Assembly: GCF_005503365.1 (NCBI RefSeq)
Contig: NZ_SCML01000062.1
Location: 1-37,487 of the forward strand
From: Hydrogenophaga sp. 2FB
Lineage (GTDB): Bacteria > Pseudomonadota > Gammaproteobacteria > Burkholderiales > Burkholderiaceae_C
Direction of reading: 5' to 3'
Length of the DNA: 37,487 nt
This document shows positions 30,814-37,487 of this stretch, piece after piece. The position numbers and the translations under genes are program-made. The notes under the pieces are model-generated. The model was not told the origin of the DNA. It saw only the letters and a program-made list of their open reading frames with translations, and made no database searches. Every line of letters starts with the position of its first letter. Position 1 is the first letter of the stretch.

Positions 30814-31710
30814 ATGTTGAACCACTTCACATCCCACACCGTCGAGCGCGATGGCGTGCCTCTGCACACCCGCATCGGTGGCGAAGGTCCACCGCTGCTG
30901 TTGCTGCATGGTCATCCGCAGAGCATGGCCATGTGGCATCGCGTGGCGCCCACGCTGGCGAAACACTTCTCGCTGGTGCTGATGGACCTGCGCGGCTATG
31001 GCGATTCGGCGCGGACTGCGGCTGATGCGGCGCACCATGCCCACAGCAAACGCGAGATGGCGCGCGATGCCATCGCCGTCATGGCGCACCACGGTTTCCA
31101 CCGATTCGATGTGCTCGCGCACGATCGTGGGGCGCGCGTGGCGCACCGGCTCGCGGTCGACCACACCAACGCGGTGCGCTCGCTCCTGCTGCTCGACATC
31201 GCACCCACGCTGGCGATGTACGAGCAGACCGGCGAAGCCTTCGCGCGCGCCTACTGGCACTGGTTCTTCCTGATCCAGCCACCGCCTTTGCCCGAAGCGC
31301 TCATCGACGCCAACCCCGCGCGCTACGTGCGCAGCGTGATGGGTAGCCGCCATGCAGGGCTGGCTGCGTTCGACCCGGCTGCGCTGGCCGAATACGAGCG
31401 CTGCGCCGCGCAGCCAGGCACCGCGACATCCATCTGCGAGGACTACCGTGCCAGTGCCACCATCGATCTCGAACACGACCGCGCCGACATTGCCGCCGGG
31501 CGGCAGCTCTCCCAGCCGCTGCGCGTGCTGTGGGGCGAGCATGGCACCGTGGCGCGCTGTTTCGATGTGCTGGCGCTGTGGCGCGAGCGCGCTGTGAATG
31601 TGTCGGGCCACAGCCTGCCGTGTGGCCACTACATCGCCGAAGAAGCGCCCGATCGCCTCATCGCCGAAGCCCTGTCTTTTTTCCAAACCGTCCAGAAGGA
31701 ACAACCATGA
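30814..31710 (+). CDS. Alpha/beta hydrolase, fluoroacetate/haloacetate dehalogenase type
   Basis: Predicted hydrolytic dehalogenase, 298 aa. Known family members replace halide on a 2-halocarboxylate with hydroxide through an Asp ester. The HGHPQSMAMWHRVAP oxyanion region opens the fold. Asp104 in LAHDRGARVAHRLAVDH is the nucleophile with Arg105 and Arg108 as carboxylate clamps. Asp128 and His272 (CGHYIAEEAPD) complete the triad. His149-Trp150 in AYWHWFFL and Tyr211 in ICEDYRASATIDLEHD form the halide pocket. Spacing from the nucleophile to Asp and His-Trp (24 and 45) equals that in the Rhodopseudomonas enzyme as I recall it (Asp110, Asp134, His155). ATG 30814 was chosen; ATG 30802 would add four residues. 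It overlaps the dehydrogenase gene by ATGA. Substrate not proven. Confidence 0.82.
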   Translation: MLNHFTSHTVERDGVPLHTRIGGEGPPLLLLHGHPQSMAMWHRVAPTLAKHFSLVLMDLRGYGDSARTAADAAHHAHSKREMARDAIAVMAHHGFHRFDVLAHDRGARVAHRLAVDHTNAVRSLLLLDIAPTLAMYEQTGEAFARAYWHWFFLIQPPPLPEALIDANPARYVRSVMGSRHAGLAAFDPAALAEYERCAAQPGTATSICEDYRASATIDLEHDRADIAAGRQLSQPLRVLWGEHGTVARCFDVLALWRERAVNVSGHSLPCGHYIAEEAPDRLIAEALSFFQTVQKEQP

Positions 31711-32801
31711 GCAAACACCGCATCGCCGTCATCGCCGGGGACGGCATCGGCACCGAAGTCATGCCCGAGGGCCTTCGTGTCCTGGAGGCCGCGGCCACGA
31801 AGTTCGGCATCGACCTGCAGTTCGACCACTTCGACTTTTCCAGCTGCGACTATTACGAACACCACGGCAAGATGCTGCCCGACAACTGGAAGGACCAGAT
31901 CGGTGGGCACGACGCGATCTATTTTGGTGCGGTGGGTTGGCCCGACAAGGTGCCCGACCACGTCTCGCTCTGGGGCTCGCTGCTCATGTTCCGCCGCGAG
32001 TTCGACCAGTACGTCAACATCCGTCCGGCAAAACTCATGCCCGGCGTGACCGCGCCCGTGGTGCGGCGCGACGGCAGCCCGCGCGAGGCCGGCGAGATCG
32101 ACATGGTGATCGTGCGCGAGAACACCGAGGGCGAATACTCCAGCATTGGTGGGCGCATGTACGCGGGCACCGAGCGCGAGATCGTGGTGCAGGAAACAGT
32201 GATGTCGCGCATCGGCGTGGACCGCGTGCTGCGCCACGCGTTCGAGGTGGCACGCTCACGGCCCAAGAAGCACCTGACCAGCGCCACCAAGTCCAACGGC
32301 ATCGCCATCACCATGCCCTACTGGGACGAGCGCGTGATCGAGATGGCCAAGGAGTACCCGGATGTGAAGGTGGACAAGTTCCACATCGATATCCTCACCG
32401 CGCACTTCGTGCAACGCCCCGACTTCTTCGATGTGGTGGTCGGCAGCAATCTCTTTGGCGACATCCTGAGCGACCTCGGGCCCGCCTGCACCGGCACCAT
32501 CGGCATCGCGCCCAGCGCCAACCTGAACCCCACGCGCCAACACCCCTCGCTGTTCGAGCCGGTGCACGGCTCCGCGCCAGACATCGCTGGCAAGGGCATC
32601 GCCAACCCGATCGGGCAGATCTGGTGCGGCGCCATGATGCTCGACTTCCTCGGCCACCGTGGTGCGCACGACGCGGTGATGCGGTCCATCGAAGCCGTGC
32701 TGCAGCCCGGCAGCGGCGCGCCGCGCACGGCCGATCTCGGCGGCACCGCGGGCACCCGCGACGTGGGCCGCGCGATCGCCGAGGCTCTTCATCGCGCGTG
32801 A
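31707..32801 (+). CDS. Tartrate / D-malate dehydrogenase (decarboxylating)
   Basis: NAD-dependent beta-decarboxylating dehydrogenase of the isocitrate/isopropylmalate family, 364 aa. It most resembles tartrate dehydrogenase/DmlA, which oxidise D-malate to pyruvate and CO2 and act on tartrate. The N-terminal VIAGDGIGTEVMPEGLRVLE, the substrate segment SLWGSLLMFRREFDQYVNIRPAK, ENTEGEYSSIGGRMY, and the Lys in TSATKSNGIAITMPYWDE are all present. VGSNLFGDILSDLGPACTGT has the metal-binding Asp residues, and LFEPVHGSAPDIAGKGIANPIGQI binds NAD. Its start overlaps the dehalogenase stop (ATGA at 31707-31710), with AAGGA upstream, so both are one translational unit. Preference among D-malate, tartrate and 3-isopropylmalate is inferred from sequence resemblance. 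Confidence 0.92.
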   Translation: MSKHRIAVIAGDGIGTEVMPEGLRVLEAAATKFGIDLQFDHFDFSSCDYYEHHGKMLPDNWKDQIGGHDAIYFGAVGWPDKVPDHVSLWGSLLMFRREFDQYVNIRPAKLMPGVTAPVVRRDGSPREAGEIDMVIVRENTEGEYSSIGGRMYAGTEREIVVQETVMSRIGVDRVLRHAFEVARSRPKKHLTSATKSNGIAITMPYWDERVIEMAKEYPDVKVDKFHIDILTAHFVQRPDFFDVVVGSNLFGDILSDLGPACTGTIGIAPSANLNPTRQHPSLFEPVHGSAPDIAGKGIANPIGQIWCGAMMLDFLGHRGAHDAVMRSIEAVLQPGSGAPRTADLGGTAGTRDVGRAIAEALHRA

Positions 32802-32928
32802 ACGTGGCAGTGGTGCAGTGCAGCGTGATCAGGGCCGCGACATTTTGTTGCGCGCCGCGCCGCGCCGATGAATGCGTCTAGAATCTCGCCTCTTGCGCCG
32901 CAGGTGTTGCGCCATGGCCCGTCGTGTA

Positions 32929-32958
32929 TTGACAGGGCTTGCGCGCCGTGGGTCTAAT
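32929..32958 (+). promoter_or_regulatory. Candidate hupB promoter
   Basis: TTGACA (32929-32934) and TCTAAT (32953-32958) are 18 bp apart, with the -10 about 135 bp upstream of the hupB start. The rest of the 291-bp gap between the dehydrogenase and hupB (32802-33092) shows no gene, only a GC-rich stretch and the leader with a GAGGGG ribosome site. Confidence 0.55.
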
Positions 32959-33092
32959 CACTCAGCGATTGCCACGGTGTTGGTGTCGTCTTGCGGTCTA
33001 GAGCGATCAGGTTTTTTGCCAGCGGCCTGCGCCGTCTCCGGAAAAAACACCTGTCCAACCTGAACATTCATCTCAATCAAGAGGGGCTATTT

Positions 33093-33365
33093 GTGAACAA
33101 AACCGAACTCGTCGAACACATTGCCAAGCACGCCGACATCTCCAAGGCGGCTGCAACGCGTGCACTGGACTCCACCATCACCGCTATCCGCACCACCTTG
33201 AAAAAGGGTGGCACCGTGTCGTTGGTCGGTTTTGGCTCCTTCGCTGTGACCAAACGTCCTGCTCGCAAAGGCCGCAACCCCCGCACGGGCGACGAGATTA
33301 AAATCAAGGCCGCCAAGGTGCCGAAGTTCCGCCCGGGCAAGGCACTCAAGGATGCTCTGAACTGA
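33093..33365 (+). CDS. hupB: HU family DNA-binding protein
   Basis: Small nucleoid protein that bends and compacts DNA; 90 aa. The start is GTG 33093: GAGGGG lies 6 nt upstream and the protein then begins MNKTELVEHIAKHADISKAAA, as in other HU proteins. The beta-arm carries RPARKGRNPRTGDEIKIKAA with the intercalating Pro, and the C-terminus VPKFRPGKALKDALN is intact. It precedes tRNA-Val by 22 bp and ppiD further on; the hupB-ppiD order matches E. coli, but lon and clp genes are not upstream here. hupB and tRNA-Val are probably one transcript. Confidence 0.96.
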   Translation: MNKTELVEHIAKHADISKAAATRALDSTITAIRTTLKKGGTVSLVGFGSFAVTKRPARKGRNPRTGDEIKIKAAKVPKFRPGKALKDALN

Positions 33366-33387
33366 AGCATTCACCCGGTTTCCGGTG

Positions 33388-33463
33388 GGGTGCTTAGCTC
33401 AGTTGGCAGAGCGGCGCCTTTACACGGCGTAGGTCGGCGGTTCGACCCCGTCAGCACCCACCA
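33388..33463 (+). tRNA. tRNA-Val (anticodon TAC)
   Basis: 76 nt with encoded CCA. The acceptor GGGTGCT pairs with AGCACCC, the D-stem is GCTC/GAGC, the anticodon loop TTTACAC gives TAC, and the T-arm GGCGG-TTCGACC-CCGTC folds normally. It lies 22 bp after the hupB stop with no promoter between, and a terminator follows 8 bp later, so it is probably processed from the hupB transcript. Confidence 0.97.
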
Positions 33464-33470
33464 CCATCGA

Positions 33471-33497
33471 AAAGGCGAACCAGGGTTCGCCTTTTTT
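33471..33497 (+). terminator. Terminator after tRNA-Val
   Basis: AAAGGCGAAC (33471-33480) pairs with GTTCGCCTTT (33485-33494) over CAGG, followed by a run of six T. It ends the hupB-tRNA-Val unit before ppiD. Confidence 0.93.
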
Positions 33498-33549
33498 GTT
33501 GCCGGCAACGGCAATGCCACTCGGTCATTCACACAGCAGGATTCAAGGC

Positions 33550-35472
33550 ATGTTTGACACCATTCGCAATCACAAGAAGTACCTCATGGGCTTCCTGATG
33601 ATCCTGATCATTCCCTCATTCGTGCTGTTCGGTATCGAAGGCTACACGCGCTTCAACGAAAGCGGCGAGCCAGTGGCCACGGTCAATGGCAAGGAGATCA
33701 CCAAGACCGAATGGGACCAGGCGCACCAGCAGGAATCGCAACGCCTGCGCGAGGCCATGCCCACGCTTGACGCCCGCCTGCTCGACAGCGAAGCCGCGCG
33801 TTACGCCACGCTGGAACGCCTGGTGCGCCAGCGCCTGCTGGCCACCGCCGCCGACAAGCTCAACCTCTACACCAGCGACGCACGCCTGGCGCGCGACCTG
33901 CAGCAGAACGAAGCCATCGCCACGCTGCGCAAGCCCGATGGCTCGCTCGATGTCGAGGCCTATCGGCAACTGGTGGGCCGCCAGGGCATGACACCTGAAA
34001 TGTTCGAAGCCCGCGTGCGCGCCGACCTGTCGCAGCGCCAGGTGTCGCAAGGCATTCTGGGCTCGGGCTTTGCGCCCACCGCGCTGGCCTCGATTTCGCT
34101 CAACGCCTTCTTTGAGCGCCGTGAAGTGCGCGTGGCACGTTTCGCCGCCGCCGACTTTGCCGCGCAAGTCAAGCCGACCGACGCCGACATCGAAGCCTTC
34201 TACAACGCCAACCAGGCCAGCTTCCAGGCGCCCGAGCAGGCCGACATCGAATACCTCGTGCTCGACGCGGCGGCGTTGCAGAACGCCGTGGTGTTCAACG
34301 AAGCCGACGTGCGCACCTACTACGAACAGAACGCGTCGCGGATGTCCGGCACCGAAGAGCGCCGCGCGAGCCACATCCTGCTGACCGTGCCGGCGGGCGC
34401 CTCTGCCGACGACAAGGCCGCCGTGCGCAAGCGCGCCGAGGCTTTGCTGGCCCAGGTGCGCGAGAAGCCCGCGAGCTTTGCCGCCGTGGCCAAGGCCGAG
34501 TCGCAAGACCCGGGCTCGGCCGCCAAGGGGGGCGACCTCGACTACTTCGGACGTGAAGCCATGGTCAAGCCGTTCGCGGACGCGGTGTTCTCGATGAAGA
34601 AGGGCACGATCTCCGACGTGGTGGAAAGCGATTTCGGTTTCCACATCATCCAGCTCACCGACATCAAGGCGCCGCCCGTGCGCAGCTTTGAATCGATGCG
34701 CCCGGAGATCGAAGCCGAGTTGAAGAAGCAGCAGGCGCAGAAGCAGTACGCCGAAGCCGCCGACACCTTCAGCAACCTCGTCTACGAGCAAGCCGATTCG
34801 CTGCAACCCGCGGCCGATCGCCTGAAGTTGCAGATCCGCAAGGCCACGGTGCAGCGCCAGCCGCAGGCCGGCACGACCGGTGTGCTGGCCAACGAGCGGC
34901 TGCTGGGCGCGCTGTTCGACAGCGAGGCGCTCGACAAGAAGCGCAACACCGAAGCGATCGACACCGGCTCGGGCCAACTGGTCTCGGCGCGCGTCGTCAA
35001 ACATTCATCCGCACACACCCAGGCACTGGCCGAAGTGAAAGAGCAGGTCCGTGCGCGCCTGGTGACCCAGCGTTCGGCCGAGATGGCCCGTGCCCAAGGC
35101 GAGAAGCAGTTGCAGGCCTGGAAGTCGGGTGCGGCCGGCACCGGTCTGGGTGCCGCGCTGACCGTCTCGCGCGAGAACCCGCAGGGCCTGACGCAACCCG
35201 TGCTGGACGCCGCGTTGCGCGCCGACCCGAAGCAACTGCCCGCATGGGTCGGTGTGAACCTGGCGGATGAAGGCTATGCGGTCGTGAAGGTTGAACAGGT
35301 GCTGCCGCGCGACACGGGCAATGCGCAGCGGCTGAGCCAGGAAGTGCAGCAGTACAGCCAGTGGTGGTCGTCGGCTGAAAACGAAGCCTACGTCAAGACG
35401 CTCGAGGAGCGTTTCAAGGCCCGCGTCCTGGTGCCCAAGCCGGCGGCGGTGGCGGCGGCTCCCGCACGCTGA
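33550..35472 (+). CDS. ppiD: Periplasmic folding chaperone PpiD (SurA-N/parvulin)
   Basis: Inner-membrane-anchored chaperone that receives proteins leaving the Sec translocon; 640 aa. The N-terminus MFDTIRNHKKYLMGFLMILIIPSFVLFG gives one transmembrane anchor (about 11-29) with the rest periplasmic. A SurA-like N domain follows (VNGKEITKTEWDQAHQQESQRLRE). One parvulin domain lies at about 272-370 (RRASHILLTVPAG, KGGDLDYFGREAMVKPFADAVFS, SDFGFHIIQL). The C-terminal helical region and Ala/Pro tail are usual. ATG 33550 is chosen because it starts the conserved MFDTIRNHKKYL; the frame upstream overlaps the tRNA terminator. It follows hupB as in E. coli. Whether the parvulin domain is catalytically active is uncertain, as in the family. 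Confidence 0.94.
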   Translation: MFDTIRNHKKYLMGFLMILIIPSFVLFGIEGYTRFNESGEPVATVNGKEITKTEWDQAHQQESQRLREAMPTLDARLLDSEAARYATLERLVRQRLLATAADKLNLYTSDARLARDLQQNEAIATLRKPDGSLDVEAYRQLVGRQGMTPEMFEARVRADLSQRQVSQGILGSGFAPTALASISLNAFFERREVRVARFAAADFAAQVKPTDADIEAFYNANQASFQAPEQADIEYLVLDAAALQNAVVFNEADVRTYYEQNASRMSGTEERRASHILLTVPAGASADDKAAVRKRAEALLAQVREKPASFAAVAKAESQDPGSAAKGGDLDYFGREAMVKPFADAVFSMKKGTISDVVESDFGFHIIQLTDIKAPPVRSFESMRPEIEAELKKQQAQKQYAEAADTFSNLVYEQADSLQPAADRLKLQIRKATVQRQPQAGTTGVLANERLLGALFDSEALDKKRNTEAIDTGSGQLVSARVVKHSSAHTQALAEVKEQVRARLVTQRSAEMARAQGEKQLQAWKSGAAGTGLGAALTVSRENPQGLTQPVLDAALRADPKQLPAWVGVNLADEGYAVVKVEQVLPRDTGNAQRLSQEVQQYSQWWSSAENEAYVKTLEERFKARVLVPKPAAVAAAPAR

Positions 35473-35494
35473 TGGAATTTGCTGCGGAGGCTCG

Positions 35495-35524
35495 CCCGAA
35501 CTGCCATCCGGTTCGGGCTATAAT
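35495..35524 (+). promoter_or_regulatory. Candidate tRNA-His promoter with inverted repeat
   Basis: TATAAT (35519-35524) lies 12 bp before the tRNA and is followed by the GC-rich discriminator TCGCGGC, a feature of growth-rate-controlled stable RNA promoters. No good -35 is seen. CCCGAAC (35495-35501) and GTTCGGG (35511-35517) form a hairpin directly upstream, which could terminate ppiD or bind a regulator. Confidence 0.55.
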
Positions 35525-35535
35525 TCGCGGCTTGC

Positions 35536-35612
35536 GGTGGCTGTAGCTCAGTTGGTAGAGTCCAGGATTGTGATTCCTGTTGTCGTGGGTTCGAGCCCCA
35601 TCAGCCACCCCA
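35536..35612 (+). tRNA. tRNA-His (anticodon GTG)
   Basis: 77 nt with encoded CCA. The acceptor GTGGCTG pairs with CAGCCAC, and the extra 5' G(-1) opposite C73 is the tRNA-His identity element. The anticodon loop is TTGTGAT. The D-arm GCTC/GAGT has one G-U pair. It nearly matches E. coli tRNA-His and lies between ppiD and a terminator. Confidence 0.97.
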
Positions 35613-35622
35613 AAGAATCCAG

Positions 35623-35651
35623 AAAAAGCCCGGCCTTGTGTCGGGCTTTTT
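35623..35651 (+). terminator. Terminator after tRNA-His
   Basis: AAAAAGCCCG (35623-35632) pairs with CGGGCTTTTT (35642-35651) around a 9-nt loop, with a T-run. It separates the tRNA from the aldo/keto reductase gene. Confidence 0.92.
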
Positions 35652-35718
35652 CTTTGGGCGCCTCTCCGTTCCAGAATCTGCAGGCGCCGGGTCCGGTCAC
35701 TTCTTGAATGCAACCCCC

Positions 35719-36726
35719 ATGACCATGACGTACCGGCACCTGGGCCGCAGCAACCTCCAGGTCTCCCGCCTCTGCCTGGGCACCATGATGTTCGGCGGCC
35801 AGACGCCCGAAGCCGAAGCCACGGAGATCTTCGCCTCGGCTCGCGCGCAAGGCGTCAACTTCATCGACACCGCGGACGTGTACCACAAGGGTGCTTCGGA
35901 AGAGGTGGTGGGGCGGCTGCTCAAAGGCCAGCGCGATCACTGGGTGCTGGCCAGCAAGACCGGCAGCGCCTTCGGGCCAGGGCCGAACCAGGGCGGCCTC
36001 TCGCGCGCCTGGATCATGCAGAGCGCCGAGGACAGCCTGCGCCGCCTGCAGACCGACCGCATCGACATCTTCTATCTGCACCGCGATCCGCAAGACGCCA
36101 ACCTGGAAGAAGCCGTGGGCGCGCTGGGCGATCTGCTGCGCGCCGGCAAGATCCGCTACTTCGGTCTGTCCAACTTTCGCGGCTGGCGCATCGCCGAGGT
36201 GGTGCACCTGTGCCGCGCGCTCGGTGTGCCACTGCCGGTGGTCTGCCAGCCGTACTACAACCTGCTCAACCGCGGCCCCGAAGTCGAGATCCTGCCGGCC
36301 TGCGCCCACCACGGCCTGGGCGTGGTGCCGTACAGCCCGGTGGCGCGCGGCGTGCTCACCGGCAAGTACCAGCCCGGCGAAGCGCCAGCGGCCGACTCGC
36401 GCGCGGGGCGTGGCGATGCGCGCCTGCTGGCGACCGAGTTCCGCGAAGCATCGATGCACATTGCCAACGAGCTGGTGCGCCATGCCCAGGCGCGTGGTGC
36501 CAAGGCCTCGCAGGTCGCGGTGGCCTGGGTGCTGGCCAATCCGCTGGTGACGTCCGTGATTGCCGGTCCGCGCACGTTGGCGCAGTGGGAAGACTACCTG
36601 CCCGCGCTGGACCTCACGATCAGCGCCGAAGACGAAGCGATGGTGAACGCCTGGGTGGCGCCAGGGCACCCGTCAACCCCGGGCTACAACGATCCGGCGC
36701 ACCCGTTTTTTGGACGGCCGGTGTAG
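35719..36726 (+). CDS. Aldo/keto reductase
   Basis: NADPH-dependent carbonyl reductase of the TIM-barrel AKR superfamily, 335 aa. The catalytic tetrad is complete: Asp50 and Tyr55 in FIDTADVYHKG, Lys80 in VLASKTG, His121 in FYLHRDPQD. The N-terminus MTYRHLGRSNLQVSRLCLGTMMFGG and late segments YYNLLNRGPEVEILPAC and VIAGPRTLAQWEDYL match the YhdN/YajO-like branch. The start is ATG 35719 (ATG 35725 is nearly equal); a frame open to 35638 begins inside the tRNA terminator and is rejected. No linked gene gives the substrate. It is monocistronic by appearance. Confidence 0.93.
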   Translation: MTMTYRHLGRSNLQVSRLCLGTMMFGGQTPEAEATEIFASARAQGVNFIDTADVYHKGASEEVVGRLLKGQRDHWVLASKTGSAFGPGPNQGGLSRAWIMQSAEDSLRRLQTDRIDIFYLHRDPQDANLEEAVGALGDLLRAGKIRYFGLSNFRGWRIAEVVHLCRALGVPLPVVCQPYYNLLNRGPEVEILPACAHHGLGVVPYSPVARGVLTGKYQPGEAPAADSRAGRGDARLLATEFREASMHIANELVRHAQARGAKASQVAVAWVLANPLVTSVIAGPRTLAQWEDYLPALDLTISAEDEAMVNAWVAPGHPSTPGYNDPAHPFFGRPV

Positions 36727-36902
36727 GCGGGAAATCGATCCCGTGGAGCTCGAACCCGCGCGGCTAAGAAAGCCGGTGTTTACGCATCAATCACACCCGA
36801 GGCGTTCGGGGCATTGACTTGTGCCGTGACCTGGTCCCGCGCGGGCGCGAGCGCGTGCTGGCGCGCAAGAGTCCGTCGTTCACGCCCGCACCGGTGTGAA
36901 CC
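36727..36902. other. Intergenic region between convergent genes
   Basis: 176 bp without a recognisable gene. It contains a short GC-rich hairpin (CCCGAG...TTCGGGG) and an imperfect repeat TTCACGCC...GGTGTGAA near the end, which may help terminate transcripts. There is no clear U-tract. Confidence 0.4.
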
Positions 36903-37487
36903 TCAGCGCACGAACTGGTTGGTGTACAGGTCCTTCAGCGGCGTCTCCTTCGGGACGATGCCGTTGCTCACGTAGAACTTCTGCAGCTCGCCCAGGCGCG
37001 CCTCGTCCATCTGACCCGGCACCTTCTGCTTGGCGTAGACGTACTGGTTGAACAGTTCGAAGGACTTCTGCACGCTGGCTTCCTTGCCCTTGTGCACTGG
37101 CACGTGCGCCACGTAGGCGATGGTGGCGGCCTTGGGGTCGGCCATGATGTCCTTCATGCCCTTGACCGTGGCGCGCACCAGCTTCTGAATCAGCTGCGGG
37201 TTCTTGGCGATGGTCTCGTCCGAAGCCAGGATGGCCTGGGCCATGCTCTTGAAGTAGAGGTCGGCCGGCATGATGTCGACCTGTGCGCCCGCGTCCATCG
37301 CGCTCACGGTCCAGTCGGGCACCGTGGCCATGGCCGAAGCCTTCTTGGCGGCGAACTGTTGCCAGATGCCCCCGGGGCCGGCGGCCTGGATGTTCACGTC
37401 GTTCTTGGTCAGGCCGACCTTGCTGAGCATGCCGAGCAGGGCGTAGTAGGTGGTGTCGGTGTAGGCGAGCACGGTCACGGTCTTGCC
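36903..37487 (-). CDS. NitT/TauT-type ABC transporter substrate-binding protein (5' end outside window)
   Basis: C-terminal 194 residues of a periplasmic binding protein of the SsuA/THI5/NMT1 fold, open at the right edge. Visible segments are LAYTDTTYYALLGMLSKVGLTKNDVNIQAAGPGGIWQQFAAKKASAMATVPDWT, which is the lobe-crossing ligand region, and a C-terminal helix set with ADPKAATIAYVAHVPVHKG ending DLYTNQFVR. Family members bind sulfonates, nitrate, taurine, pyrimidine precursors or aromatic acids, and the ligand cannot be told from this fragment. Its signal peptide and transporter partners must lie outside the window. It is convergent with the aldo/keto reductase. Confidence 0.87.
   Translation of the reverse strand, partial: GKTVTVLAYTDTTYYALLGMLSKVGLTKNDVNIQAAGPGGIWQQFAAKKASAMATVPDWTVSAMDAGAQVDIMPADLYFKSMAQAILASDETIAKNPQLIQKLVRATVKGMKDIMADPKAATIAYVAHVPVHKGKEASVQKSFELFNQYVYAKQKVPGQMDEARLGELQKFYVSNGIVPKETPLKDLYTNQFVR

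Noticed and set aside
1..37487. CRISPR arrays, insertion sequences, integrases or prophage genes
   Set aside because: I read both strands for direct repeats with spacers, terminal repeats, transposase and phage motifs and found none.

Overview
The window is GC-rich chromosomal DNA from a betaproteobacterium of the order Burkholderiales, most likely family Comamonadaceae (Hydrogenophaga-like). The evidence is indirect. It has a polyhydroxyalkanoate phasin with PhaR-type operators, an EF-P with arginine at position 32 next to the EarP rhamnosyltransferase, the hupB - tRNA-Val - ppiD block, a uvrC/pgsA neighbourhood, and many Burkholderiales-type metabolic genes. I see no rRNA, CRISPR array, prophage, integrase or insertion sequence. 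Genes are densely packed, and most long open frames opposite real genes are GC-driven shadows.

Left part (1-6.2 kb): a gamma-glutamyltransferase cut by the window edge and an HSD10-type short-chain dehydrogenase with a LiuR-like palindrome upstream. Then a class I PPK2, a periplasmic ferric-iron binding protein with a Fur-like box, a patatin-like lipoprotein, and a phasin whose promoter sits between two PhaR-like boxes.

Middle-left (6.2-13.9 kb): a rightward run of a histone-deacetylase-family amidohydrolase, hot-dog thioesterase, nitroreductase, FKBP isomerase, NhaD/CitMHS-type antiporter, glyoxylate/hydroxypyruvate reductase, RmuC and an MFS transporter. Several starts are GTG or TTG, chosen from Shine-Dalgarno spacing.

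Efflux block (13.9-20.8 kb): an AcrR/TtgR-type repressor divergent from a complete RND tripartite pump (adaptor, inner-membrane pump, outer-membrane channel). The intergenic region carries a 28-bp palindrome nearly identical to the enterobacterial AcrR operator, and the operon ends in a strong terminator.

Centre (20.7-29.8 kb): a LOG-family nucleotide hydrolase, an AEC permease, efp and earP all leftward. uvrC and pgsA read rightward but are separated by two leftward, translationally coupled lipoprotein genes of unknown function. A DMT-family exporter follows pgsA.

Right part (29.8-37.5 kb): a LysR regulator divergent from a two-gene operon. The first gene encodes an alpha/beta hydrolase carrying all the catalytic and halide-pocket residues of fluoroacetate dehalogenase; the second encodes a D-malate/tartrate-type dehydrogenase overlapping it by ATGA. 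This pairing is the most interesting functional hypothesis here. Then come hupB, tRNA-Val, ppiD, tRNA-His, an aldo/keto reductase and a right-edge fragment of a NitT/TauT-type ABC substrate-binding protein.
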